Origin: Comamonas sp. lk
GTDB taxonomy: Bacteria > Pseudomonadota > Gammaproteobacteria > Burkholderiales > Burkholderiaceae_C
Length of the DNA: 64,000 nucleotides
Direction of reading: 5' to 3'
Assembly: GCA_945925985.1 (NCBI GenBank)
Contig: CAMELV010000007.1
Span: forward strand, 62,001 to 126,000
Below are positions 32,761-40,792 of this stretch, piece after piece; position 1 is the stretch's first letter; the number at the start of each line of letters is the position of its first letter. The notes under the pieces were generated by a model. It did no database searches. It saw nothing but the letters and a program-made list of their open reading frames with translations, and was not told the DNA's origin. A program made the position numbers and the translations under genes.

Positions 32761-33530
32761 GTTCGCTAGTCCTTACCGGGGTTGGCAAGCGCTTCGGCGG
32801 CCTTCAGGCCGTGTCACCTTTCGACATGGAGATCGCCCGCGGCAAGATCACCGGACTGATCGGACCCAATGGTGCTGGTAAGACGACAGTGGTCAACCTC
32901 ATTACTGGCGTCTACAAACTCAGCCAGGGCAGCATCCGATTTGGCGACATCGACCTAACCGAGGCGACGCGGCATGAAGTAGCACGCGCTGGTCTGGCTC
33001 GCACCTACCAGACCATCCGCTTGCTTCCCGATGCCACGGTCGTCGCCAACGTCATGATCGGGATGTACCGACACCAGAGGGCTCCCCTGTTGTCGCAGCT
33101 TTTTGCATTGCCTTCATCAAGGGCGGAAACGGCGCGTTTTCGTGACGAGGTGTTTCATTTGCTTGAGCGCTTTGGCATGACTCGCTACGCAGAGTACCCA
33201 GCAGGTGCTCTGTCTTACGGCGACCAGCGCCGCGTAGAAATGATGCGTGCACTCGCCCTCAAACCAGAGGTGCTGCTGCTCGACGAGCCCGTGGCCGGCA
33301 TCAACGAGGTCGAAGCTGCTAAATTGGGCGATATCTTCCGCGCGCTGGCCACTGAAGGCAAAGGTATGGCCGTGCTGCTGATAGAACACAACATGCGCTT
33401 CGTGACCAAGCTCTGCGACTATGTGTACGTGCTCGACAGCGGCACACTGATTTCTCAAGGCAGCGCCGAACAGGTCGTCAACGATCCCGTGGTCGTCAAG
33501 GCCTATCTTGGAGACGATGAAGATGCTTGA
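32757..33530 (+). CDS. livG: LIV-type ABC transporter ATPase (LivG type), system 2
   Basis: A 257-residue ABC ATPase: Walker A GPNGAGKTT, signature region LSYGDQRR, Walker B VLLLDEP, H-loop LLIEHNMRF. The GTG start at 32757 yields the normal LivG N-terminus. It overlaps the stop of the 22-codon mini-ORF, and only a weak ribosome-binding site is present. Confidence 0.92.
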   Translation: MSSLVLTGVGKRFGGLQAVSPFDMEIARGKITGLIGPNGAGKTTVVNLITGVYKLSQGSIRFGDIDLTEATRHEVARAGLARTYQTIRLLPDATVVANVMIGMYRHQRAPLLSQLFALPSSRAETARFRDEVFHLLERFGMTRYAEYPAGALSYGDQRRVEMMRALALKPEVLLLDEPVAGINEVEAAKLGDIFRALATEGKGMAVLLIEHNMRFVTKLCDYVYVLDSGTLISQGSAEQVVNDPVVVKAYLGDDEDA

Positions 33531-34257
33531 GATCAGCAATCTGCACGCGGGCTACAGCGGTAACGCGGTACTCCACGGCGTTTCCATTAACGTCGCCCGG
33601 GGAGATATGGTGACGATCATCGGCCCCAATGGCGCCGGCAAGTCCACACTCCTCAATTGCATCAGTGGGCTCCTCGGCATTACAGGCGGCACCATCAAGC
33701 TCGAAGGCCGTGACATCGCCGGCGAGGACGCCTACCGCATTTCACGCGCCGGACTGCTTCAGGTACCCGAGGGGCGCCAAATCCTGGGCGAGCTTTCGGT
33801 GCTTGAGAACCTGCAGCTTGGCGTAACTGCCCTGCATGGCCGCAAGCCCACCCACGACCTGCGCCGGATCTACGCCTTGTTTCCGATCCTTGAGGAGCGT
33901 GGACGGCAGCGAGCCGGGTCGCTTTCTGGCGGCCAGCAGCAGATGCTGGCCATCGGACGCGCACTGATGGGCGGGCCGCGCCTGCTGCTGCTCGACGAGC
34001 CCAGCCTGGGCTTGTCACCGTTGCTGGCGAAAACGGTGTTGGCTGCGCTGGGAGAGCTCAACCGGGAAGGTCTCACCATCTTGTTGGTCGAGCAGAACGC
34101 ACGTGCGGCCTTGCGCGCCACCAACCATGGTTTCGTGCTTGAGCAGGGGCGGATTGTGCACCAGGGCCCCAGCGCCGATCTGGCACGAGACCCGGATGTG
34201 ATTGCACATTACCTCGGTCAGGCCGGTGCATCCGCTAAAGCAGTTGCGCCAACCTAG
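33523..34257 (+). CDS. livF: LIV-type ABC transporter ATPase (LivF type), system 2
   Basis: A 244-residue ABC ATPase with Walker A GPNGAGKST, signature LSGGQQQM, Walker B LLLLDEPS and H-loop ILLVEQN. The ATG at 33523 has GGAG nine bases upstream and overlaps the livG stop. In-frame starts at 33508 and 33517 are also possible. It ends the second transporter and is followed 34 bases later by the aldolase-like gene. Confidence 0.93.
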   Translation: MLEISNLHAGYSGNAVLHGVSINVARGDMVTIIGPNGAGKSTLLNCISGLLGITGGTIKLEGRDIAGEDAYRISRAGLLQVPEGRQILGELSVLENLQLGVTALHGRKPTHDLRRIYALFPILEERGRQRAGSLSGGQQQMLAIGRALMGGPRLLLLDEPSLGLSPLLAKTVLAALGELNREGLTILLVEQNARAALRATNHGFVLEQGRIVHQGPSADLARDPDVIAHYLGQAGASAKAVAPT

Positions 34258-34291
34258 GCCCCGCCGGCATTCTGAACCAAAGAGGTGAACA

Positions 34292-34990
34292 ATGGTTGAA
34301 CTTTCCCAACGTGAACAAGTTCTGCAGGCCATTCGTGGCTTGGCCGCCTATGGGCTTGGTCCCAATATCGGCGGGCATGTCTCGGTTCGAGTACCGGGAA
34401 AACCCGAGTTTTATATCAATGCGTTCGACAAGACCTTCGAGGAAATGCAGTTGCGAGACATCGCGCTGCTCGATTTCGATGGAAAAGTGATTGAATGCGA
34501 GACGCATGTCAGCCCCGGGCTGACATTCCATCACGGTATCTACAAGCAACGTCCGGATGTCCATGCCATCGTGCACACGCACGGCTTTTGGCTGACGGCC
34601 CAATCAGCATTTGGACGGCCGGTTCGCACTCTTCACAACCTGACCACCTACTTTCATGGCCGCACGTGCATCAGCCCAAGCGATGATTTCACGGCCATTG
34701 GCCCGGCACTTGCCGCAGACGACGTCGCGATCATCATTCCCTGGCACGGCGCCATCACGATCGGCAAAAATATTGGCGATGCGGCTGCACTGCATGTGAC
34801 GCTGGACTATGCAGCTCGGCTGGACGTCACCATGCCAGCCACTGCGCCAGAGATGCCGGACGCCCTGCGTGAAGAATTGGCCAGTGTGCTGCGCCGCGCC
34901 AACTACCTGGACTTAACCTGGAACCTGATCAGACGAAAAGGTGTGGATGCCTACGACGGCAAACGCGTGATTCCCGGTTTGGCCAATTAG
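34292..34990 (+). CDS. Class II aldolase/adducin-family protein
   Basis: A 232-residue protein of the fuculose-phosphate-aldolase/adducin fold. The zinc-binding pair is in VHAIVHTHGFW (about residue 95), with a third His in IIIPWHGAITIG (about residue 152). GGHVSVRV near residue 28 is the usual phosphate/carboxylate-binding segment. An N-terminal catalytic Glu of true aldolases may lie in the ETHVSPGLTFHHG region. Family members perform retro-aldol cleavage, epimerisation or decarboxylation of aromatic acids. It is followed by two dioxygenases and may cleave or decarboxylate a hydroxylated product (inference). GAGGTGAACA precedes the ATG. Confidence 0.88.
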   Translation: MVELSQREQVLQAIRGLAAYGLGPNIGGHVSVRVPGKPEFYINAFDKTFEEMQLRDIALLDFDGKVIECETHVSPGLTFHHGIYKQRPDVHAIVHTHGFWLTAQSAFGRPVRTLHNLTTYFHGRTCISPSDDFTAIGPALAADDVAIIIPWHGAITIGKNIGDAAALHVTLDYAARLDVTMPATAPEMPDALREELASVLRRANYLDLTWNLIRRKGVDAYDGKRVIPGLAN

Positions 34991-35033
34991 CAGGCAGACA
35001 GCCATCCAGTCCAACCCAACAAGGAGATACTCA

Positions 35034-35939
35034 ATGAACACAATCCAAGAGACCACAACTTCAAATGCCGCCCCTGGCGCATCACAGTTTGAGAGCCGCC
35101 CCATCGCGTGGCGCATCGGCAGCGAAATTATGGGTATCGACCTGAAACGCAGCGATGACATTTCGGACGAGAGCATTCGGGACATGTGGCAGTTGCTGGG
35201 CCAGCGTGGCATTCTGCTGTTCCGCAAACAAGGTCTGAACCACGACCAGCACCTCGCGTTCACGCGTCGCTTTGGCGCGCTGGCAGTAACAGGGCTCACC
35301 AGCCGTTACGCGCCACCCGGCTACCCGGATATCTTTACCGTCACCAACATCAAGACTGATGGCGCGCGCTCTGAAACCGAGAATGCGGCGCAGCAGTGGC
35401 ATTCGGATCAGACATTTCTGCGGGTCCCGGCGCGCGCTTCCATGCTCCGTTGCGAGTTGGCGCCTCAGCATGGTGGCGACACCATGTTCGCCAATATGTA
35501 CGCGGTTTATGAAGATTTGTCAGAGGGACTCAAGGCAACACTCGAACCCCTGAAAGCCTTTCACAGCCTGTTCAGCACCCGCTCAAAGGTCATGAAAGGC
35601 CGCAAGCCGCTGGGCGACGAAGAACTGATGCGGGTCGAGGGGGCTGTGCAGCCTGTCGTGCTTACACATCCAGATACCGGCAGAAAATCCTTGTACATCA
35701 ACGAGCAATGCGTCGACCATTTTGAAGGCTGGACCATCGAAGAGAGCAAGCCTCTGCTCGAGTATCTGTACAACCTGACGTCACATCCTGCCTATACCTA
35801 TCGGCACCGCTGGCAGCAAGGCGATATCCTGTTCTGGGACAACCGCTGCACGCAGCACTACGCGCCCTTGGACTACAACTTCGCCGAGTTGGATGCCCCC
35901 GAAAACCGCCGCCTGATGTTCCGCTCTACGCTGGCCTAA
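35034..35939 (+). CDS. TauD/TfdA-family 2-oxoglutarate/Fe(II) dioxygenase, first of a pair
   Basis: A 301-residue non-haem dioxygenase that hydroxylates a substrate while converting 2-oxoglutarate and O2 to succinate and CO2. The iron facial triad is His123 and Asp125 in QQWHSDQ and His275 in CTQHYA. The 2-oxoglutarate-binding Arg lies in the C-terminal NRRLMFRSTLA. GGDTMFANMYAVYEDL is also typical. The family includes TauD (taurine) and TfdA (2,4-D). The paralogue at 36035 follows 95 bases later. AAGGAGATA precedes the ATG. Confidence 0.93.
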   Translation: MNTIQETTTSNAAPGASQFESRPIAWRIGSEIMGIDLKRSDDISDESIRDMWQLLGQRGILLFRKQGLNHDQHLAFTRRFGALAVTGLTSRYAPPGYPDIFTVTNIKTDGARSETENAAQQWHSDQTFLRVPARASMLRCELAPQHGGDTMFANMYAVYEDLSEGLKATLEPLKAFHSLFSTRSKVMKGRKPLGDEELMRVEGAVQPVVLTHPDTGRKSLYINEQCVDHFEGWTIEESKPLLEYLYNLTSHPAYTYRHRWQQGDILFWDNRCTQHYAPLDYNFAELDAPENRRLMFRSTLA

Positions 35940-36034
35940 GATTTCGCTGGAGGCAGTCCAAAGGCGAACGCTGCTGCTGATCAACTGCTTTTGCGGATAC
36001 GGCAAGCCACATCGGCTTAACGAAAGAGACGCTT

Positions 36035-36946
36035 ATGCTACCCAATTCAGCCAGTGCTGAATCATTGACAGACCCAGTGTTGGCGTACCAGGTGCGCCCA
36101 CTGTCATGGCGAACAGGCTCGGAAATCTTGGGACTAGACTTACGGTACAGCGACAGACTTGCGGACTCCACCATAGCGTCCCTTTGGCAATTGCTGGGCG
36201 AACGGGGCATCCTGCTCTTCCGGGGTCAGTCCATGGACCATGACCAGCATCTTGCTTTTACCCGTCGCTTTGGGCCACTCGCCAAAACGGGGTTGTTGGG
36301 TCGCCACGCCCCTCCGGGCTACCCGGATATCTTCACGGTGACCAACATCAAGAAGGACGGCCAACGCTCGGAAACCGAAAACGCTGCACAGCAGTGGCAT
36401 TCAGACCAATCTTTCTTGCCTGTTCCGGCCCGCGCCTCTCTGCTGCGCTGCGTACATACGCCACAATTTGGCGGCGACACCATGTTCGCAAACATGTACC
36501 AGGCGTATGAGGCCATGTCAGATGGTCTGAAGGCGACCCTAGAGCCGCTGCACGCATTGCATACGCTCTTCAGTACCCGCTCTCAACGCTTGAGCGGGCG
36601 CAAAGCCTTCAGTTCAGTATCGCCTGAGGAATTGGAGCGCATGAAGGGCTTCGCGCATCCGGTCATCCGTACCCATTCAGACACGGGAAGGAAGACGCTC
36701 TATGTGAGTGAGCAGATGGTGGACCACTTCGACGGTTGGAGCGTTGAAGACAGCGCACCACTGCTCGAATACCTGTTCGCTTTGTCAGTGCGCCCTGCTC
36801 ATACTTACCGCCACCGTTGGCAACCGGGTGACATCATTTTCTGGGATAACCGTTGCACCATGCATTACGCGCCCATTGATTACGATTTTGACGGTATGGA
36901 TAGCCCAAGCAACCACCGGCTGATGTACCGCAGCACGCTCGCTTGA
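36035..36946 (+). CDS. TauD/TfdA-family 2-oxoglutarate/Fe(II) dioxygenase, second of a pair
   Basis: A 303-residue close paralogue of the preceding gene; the whole iron site is retained (QQWHSDQ, GGDTMFANMY, CTMHYA, NHRLMYRSTLA). Differences cluster at the N-terminus and in the lid after FSTRSQ, where substrate specificity of this family lies. The two may act on different enantiomers, positions or successive intermediates. GAAAGAGACG precedes the ATG. The next gene starts 19 bases after its stop. Confidence 0.93.
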   Translation: MLPNSASAESLTDPVLAYQVRPLSWRTGSEILGLDLRYSDRLADSTIASLWQLLGERGILLFRGQSMDHDQHLAFTRRFGPLAKTGLLGRHAPPGYPDIFTVTNIKKDGQRSETENAAQQWHSDQSFLPVPARASLLRCVHTPQFGGDTMFANMYQAYEAMSDGLKATLEPLHALHTLFSTRSQRLSGRKAFSSVSPEELERMKGFAHPVIRTHSDTGRKTLYVSEQMVDHFDGWSVEDSAPLLEYLFALSVRPAHTYRHRWQPGDIIFWDNRCTMHYAPIDYDFDGMDSPSNHRLMYRSTLA

Positions 36947-36965
36947 GCAGAAACACCAGGGAGCC

Positions 36966-37850
36966 ATGATGTTCGAAGGTTTTCAGCGTAGAAAAATTGA
37001 GGTTGACGGCGCCACCATCAACTGCGTTTATGGGGGACAGGGTGACCCGGTCTTGCTGCTGCATGGTTATCCACAGACTCTAAGCGAATGGGCAAAATTA
37101 GCCCCCCTGTTGGCTGAACAGCATACCGTTGTTTGTGCCGACCTGAGAGGCTATGGCGACTCTTCCAAGCCCGTCGGTGCGGCAGACCACAGCAACTACA
37201 GCTTTCGCGCCATGGCCGCGGACCAGGTATCGCTGATGCGGACACTGGGACACGAGCGCTTTCATGTGGTCGGGCATGACCGTGGTGGGCGCGTCTCACA
37301 CCGGATGGCATTGGACTGGCCGGATCAAGTACGCTCGCTCTCGGTTCTTGATCTCGTGCCTACCCACGCGCTTTACAACCAGACCAATCGCAAGTTGGCG
37401 GCCACCTATTGGCAATGGTATTTCCTACCCCTGCCGACGCCGTTTCCGGAACGGCTGATCGGTGCAGACCCAGACTACTATTTTGAAAACTGCCTGGTCA
37501 GTGTCGGCGGCAAAGGCCTGGACAGCTTTGACGCCGACATGTTGGCGGAATACCGCCGTTGCTGGCGTGATCCGGCCATGATCCACGCGTCCTGCTGCGA
37601 CTACCGCGCGGGAGCCAGCGTCGATCTAGCCCATGATGAGGCCGATCTGCACGTCAAACTTGATTGTCCAGTTTTCGCTTTGTGGGGGGCCGATGGACTC
37701 ATGTGCAAACTGATGGACATTGAGGCTGCTTGGAGGGCGAGATGCGCCAACCTTCGGGTAGACCAGGTCCCGGGAGGGCACTGGTTTCCCGAGCATGCTG
37801 CGGCGCAGACGGCCGCCAAGCTCATTGAATTTTTCCGGTCAAACGGATAG
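36966..37850 (+). CDS. Alpha/beta hydrolase, haloacetate-dehalogenase-like
   Basis: A 294-residue alpha/beta-hydrolase with a cap domain. HGYPQTLSEW carries the oxyanion loop, and the nucleophile is Asp105 in GHDRGGR, followed by Arg106 and Arg109, the carboxylate-binding pair of fluoroacetate dehalogenases. The catalytic His is at about 272 (GGHWFPEH), and DYRAGASVDLAHDEAD is also family-typical. At the position where fluoroacetate dehalogenases have His in YWHW, this protein has Gln150 (YWQW), which would weaken the halide pocket. Hydrolysis of an ester, epoxide or lactone of a carboxylated substrate is therefore an alternative. AGGGAG precedes the ATG. Confidence 0.87.
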   Translation: MMFEGFQRRKIEVDGATINCVYGGQGDPVLLLHGYPQTLSEWAKLAPLLAEQHTVVCADLRGYGDSSKPVGAADHSNYSFRAMAADQVSLMRTLGHERFHVVGHDRGGRVSHRMALDWPDQVRSLSVLDLVPTHALYNQTNRKLAATYWQWYFLPLPTPFPERLIGADPDYYFENCLVSVGGKGLDSFDADMLAEYRRCWRDPAMIHASCCDYRAGASVDLAHDEADLHVKLDCPVFALWGADGLMCKLMDIEAAWRARCANLRVDQVPGGHWFPEHAAAQTAAKLIEFFRSNG

Positions 37851-37866
37851 CTGCAAGGAAACAACC

Positions 37867-38625
37867 ATGGCGATGAGATTTGACGGGAAAGTACTGCTGA
37901 CGACCGGTGGCGGCTCGGGTTTAGCCGCGGCAGTGGCACGGCGGTTCGCCAGCGAAGGTGGGCGGGTTGCCGTGTTGGACCTGGATGGTGCACGCGCTAC
38001 TGCCGTCGCCGCCGAATTGAAGGGCTCGCTCGGCTTGGCGGTGGATGTTGCCAGTGAAGATGGCGTGCGGGACGCCGTGGCCACGGTGCATCGGGAGATG
38101 GGGCGTATCGATTGCGTCTTCAATGCGGCAGGCCACGCCGACTTCGGCCCCATCGAAACGTGGACGCTTGAACGTTGGAACCGCATGATGGGTGTTCACG
38201 TTGGCGGCACTTTTCTGGTCTGCAAATATGTCTTGCCGATCATGCGCTCGCAAGGGGGAGGCTCGATTGTCAATGTGGCGTCCATAGCCGCCATGGTGGC
38301 GCAGCCCAACAATTCGCCCTACGGCGCGGCCAAAGGCGCTATCGTTGGGTTTTCCCGCCAACTGGCCTTAGAAGCAGCGCCCTTGGTACGGGTCAATGTC
38401 GTAGCGCCGGGCCGCATACGAACCGGCATGACCGTCCCCTTGTGGCAACAGCGCGGCGGCGGCAATCTGGAAGCGGGTGTATCGCAGGCGGCCGTCCTCA
38501 ATATGCTCAAACGTGTCGGTGAACCCGATGACATCGCCGGGCCGGTTTGTTTCCTGTTTTCGGATGACGCGGCTTTCATGACCGGAACCACATTGGTTCC
38601 AGACGGCGGTGAGACTGCGGTCTGA
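37867..38625 (+). CDS. SDR-family dehydrogenase/reductase
   Basis: A 252-residue classical SDR. Its cofactor motif is GGGSGLAAA (about residue 13), where the last Gly of the usual GxxxGxG is Ala. The Asp after strand 2 (AVLDLDG) suggests NAD(H). NAAGHADF, the Ser of NVASIAAM and the YGAAK motif (about residue 153) are present. AAGGAAACAACC precedes the ATG. Its stop is two bases before the start of the duplicated unknown gene, so the pair is tightly coupled. Confidence 0.9.
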   Translation: MAMRFDGKVLLTTGGGSGLAAAVARRFASEGGRVAVLDLDGARATAVAAELKGSLGLAVDVASEDGVRDAVATVHREMGRIDCVFNAAGHADFGPIETWTLERWNRMMGVHVGGTFLVCKYVLPIMRSQGGGSIVNVASIAAMVAQPNNSPYGAAKGAIVGFSRQLALEAAPLVRVNVVAPGRIRTGMTVPLWQQRGGGNLEAGVSQAAVLNMLKRVGEPDDIAGPVCFLFSDDAAFMTGTTLVPDGGETAV

Positions 38626-38627
38626 CG

Positions 38628-39458
38628 ATGGGCGCGCAAACCGAGTTGTTCATGGGCCCGCGTGGCGGGATCGTGGCGATGGACTCCGCCTACGACGTCT
38701 GCAACGACAACTGTGATCGCGATGTGGTGATCAACGCCTCTTACTGCGGCGTTTTGCCCGCGCGTTTCATCGCGGCGCAGCGTCCGCGTGGAGCAATAGG
38801 TGTCGACTGCGGCGTGGGCCCTGCAGGGGCCTCTGTAGCCGGGCTGTGGTACTTGGAAGCCTTGAACATTCCAGCCGCTGCGGCGGACGTGAGCACCGTG
38901 CGTTTGGGTGACGGAGTTGACTTGTACGCCCAGGGCAAAATCAGTTTTGCCAACCGCCCGGCCATGGACTGTGGCGTTGTGCCGGGTATGCGGGTGCAGG
39001 ACGCAGCACGTGCCATGCTGGATGGCACGCCCAGGTCGCCTTTAGCCTCTGACGTGACCAACCGCACGGTGATGCAAACCCATGCAGATGGTCGCCAAGT
39101 CATTTGCACCGATTCAATCGCCTTCGGTCTGCCTGAGGATATCCGCAATGTGCTGGTGACCGCTGGTCATACGGGGCGTAGTGCCGTGCCCTACCTGCTT
39201 CGGGTTCGGCCGCACGGTTTTATCTGTTCTGACGGCGGCAAAGGCCGAGAGGACGCTGGCGTCGCCGGCTTGTTCATGGTCGAGCGGGAAGGCCTTGCAG
39301 GGGCGACTGTCGACGCACGCATCGCGCGCATGGGAGATGGCTTGAGCAGCTACAACGATGGCATCATCAGCGCGGCCAATGCACTGGCCAAAGCCGTCGG
39401 CGTTGAAGTCGGCATGACGGCGGCCGAAGCCGCCGCCAGGTTACTGCAGCGGCCCTGA
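38628..39458 (+). CDS. Unrecognised protein made of two internal repeats (copy 2)
   Basis: A 276-residue paralogue of the protein at 16318 and nearly collinear with it. The shared blocks are IVAxDSAxDV, ASYxGVLPAR, GVGPxGA, AGLWYxEALNIPAAA, LGDGVD, NRPAxDCGV, then TDSIxFG, NVLVTAGHTGRS, GFICSDGG, AGATVDA, ARMGDG and SAAN. Residues 17-130 and 157-272 are two copies of one unit, as in copy 1. No known family came to mind. The first repeat is the better conserved between the paralogues in its AGLWY block, the second in HTGRS and SDGG. It ends the operon aldolase - dioxygenase - dioxygenase - hydrolase - SDR and starts two bases after the SDR stop. Confidence 0.8.
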   Translation: MGAQTELFMGPRGGIVAMDSAYDVCNDNCDRDVVINASYCGVLPARFIAAQRPRGAIGVDCGVGPAGASVAGLWYLEALNIPAAAADVSTVRLGDGVDLYAQGKISFANRPAMDCGVVPGMRVQDAARAMLDGTPRSPLASDVTNRTVMQTHADGRQVICTDSIAFGLPEDIRNVLVTAGHTGRSAVPYLLRVRPHGFICSDGGKGREDAGVAGLFMVEREGLAGATVDARIARMGDGLSSYNDGIISAANALAKAVGVEVGMTAAEAAARLLQRP

Positions 39459-39471
39459 GGCCGCATGAAGG

Positions 39472-40599
39472 TCAGGGCGCTTGCGTAAACTTACCGTCCT
39501 TGATCGTGATCAAGATCGGCTCATAGGTGGGTTCACGCTCGGCCGCAAAGCTGAAGTTTCCTTTGCCGCTGCCCAGTACAACCGGAAAGTTTTTCGTCGC
39601 CACAATGGCATCCAGCAAGCTCTGCCGCGTCAATGGACCCTTGGCGGTGCTGATCGCGTGACCGTACAGGCGCCCGATGGTATAGCCCACCGCGTTCCAC
39701 TGGTCTGGCGTAGCGTTGTATTTTTTCTGGAAGTTGGCTACGAACGATTTCGCCAGGCTGTCGGTTCGAATCTCGGGGAAGGCGTCGGTCCCGACCAACA
39801 CGCCTTCGACGGCTTTGCCGCCAATTCTCAAGAAACTTGCCGAAGCTGCCGCATTGTTGGCGACGAATTTCAGGTTGCTGGCGGCTCCAGCCTGTTTGGC
39901 CTGAAGAACGATATTGGCGGCTGCGGCGTCATTCATCGTGATCATCACGACATCGGGCTTGAGGCTGGCAATTTTGGTCGACAAAGCAGAAAAATCTGTT
40001 TCCGCCATCAGCGCCGACTCTTCCGGCATCAAGGTCACCTTGCCCTGCATCACGGTGCGTGCAACCTTGCTCTGCGCGGCTGCACCATCGTTATCGCGGC
40101 TCGCCACGGTCATGACCGTCTTGGGCTTGATGGTCTCCAGGGTGTAGTTGGACAGCACTGTCATCAAGGTGGTCGGCGAGTTCAATACACGATTCGACCA
40201 AGGGCCTGCTTTGTTGACCGCCGGTGTCACAGCAATGCCAAGCATAGGGATCTGAAGCTGATTAACCACCGGCGAGACCGCCAGCACCGTCGGGGACGCG
40301 CTGGGTCCTGCGATAGCCAACACCTTGTCCACTGTGGCCAGGCGATTGACCAGCGTAATGGCCTGGTTGGTGTTGCTGCCATCGTCGACCACAATCAACT
40401 TAATCGTCCGCCCGCCGCCGAGTTCATTGCCCGCATTGATTTCATCGACTGCGTGCTGCAGCCCCTTGACCGCAGCAGTGCCCACGAAGGCGTAGACACC
40501 CGTCAAGGAAACCGGCACGCCAATGGTAATTTCCTGGGCGTGAAGGGATGATGCGCCAGTCGCGATCGCCACGGCGGTCATCAAGAATCGTATTTTCAT
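39472..40599 (-). CDS. Periplasmic substrate-binding protein, probably of LIV system 3
   Basis: A 375-residue type I periplasmic binding protein with a signal peptide ending SSLHA (about residue 21) and mature start QEITIGVPVSLTGVYAFVG. IAGPSASPTVLAVSP and AETDFSALSTKI mark the two lobes. The ATG at 40599 follows TTGGAGATACC. It is convergent with the preceding unknown gene and divergent from the flavoprotein at 40793. The third permease/ATPase set (42632-45883) has no other binding-protein gene, so the two probably belong together. Confidence 0.92.
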   Translation of the reverse strand: MKIRFLMTAVAIATGASSLHAQEITIGVPVSLTGVYAFVGTAAVKGLQHAVDEINAGNELGGGRTIKLIVVDDGSNTNQAITLVNRLATVDKVLAIAGPSASPTVLAVSPVVNQLQIPMLGIAVTPAVNKAGPWSNRVLNSPTTLMTVLSNYTLETIKPKTVMTVASRDNDGAAAQSKVARTVMQGKVTLMPEESALMAETDFSALSTKIASLKPDVVMITMNDAAAANIVLQAKQAGAASNLKFVANNAAASASFLRIGGKAVEGVLVGTDAFPEIRTDSLAKSFVANFQKKYNATPDQWNAVGYTIGRLYGHAISTAKGPLTRQSLLDAIVATKNFPVVLGSGKGNFSFAAEREPTYEPILITIKDGKFTQAP

Positions 40600-40792
40600 A
40601 AGGGGTATCTCCAACGTTTAAAGTGGGCTAGGCCGTAGGTATTTTCCTGCAAAGAAGTGAGGTGTATCTAGGGGTTTCCCCAAGTAAGCGCCTCTGATTT
40701 AAAGGTGCTCCGAGCGGTCGGTGGCGCCAGTTTTCTGCTGCACATTTAAATGGCAATGCTGCAGAAATTTACACTTGTTACGGGACTCGAGC
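40600..40792. promoter_or_regulatory. Divergent intergenic region with TTTAAA-centred motifs
   Basis: This 193-base gap separates the divergent binding-protein and flavoprotein genes and must hold both promoters. TTTAAA occurs three times (40617, 40698, 40745), the last inside the perfect palindrome CATTTAAATG (40743-40752). GGGGTTTCCCC is a second small palindrome. No convincing -35/-10 pair could be picked by eye. Confidence 0.35.
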
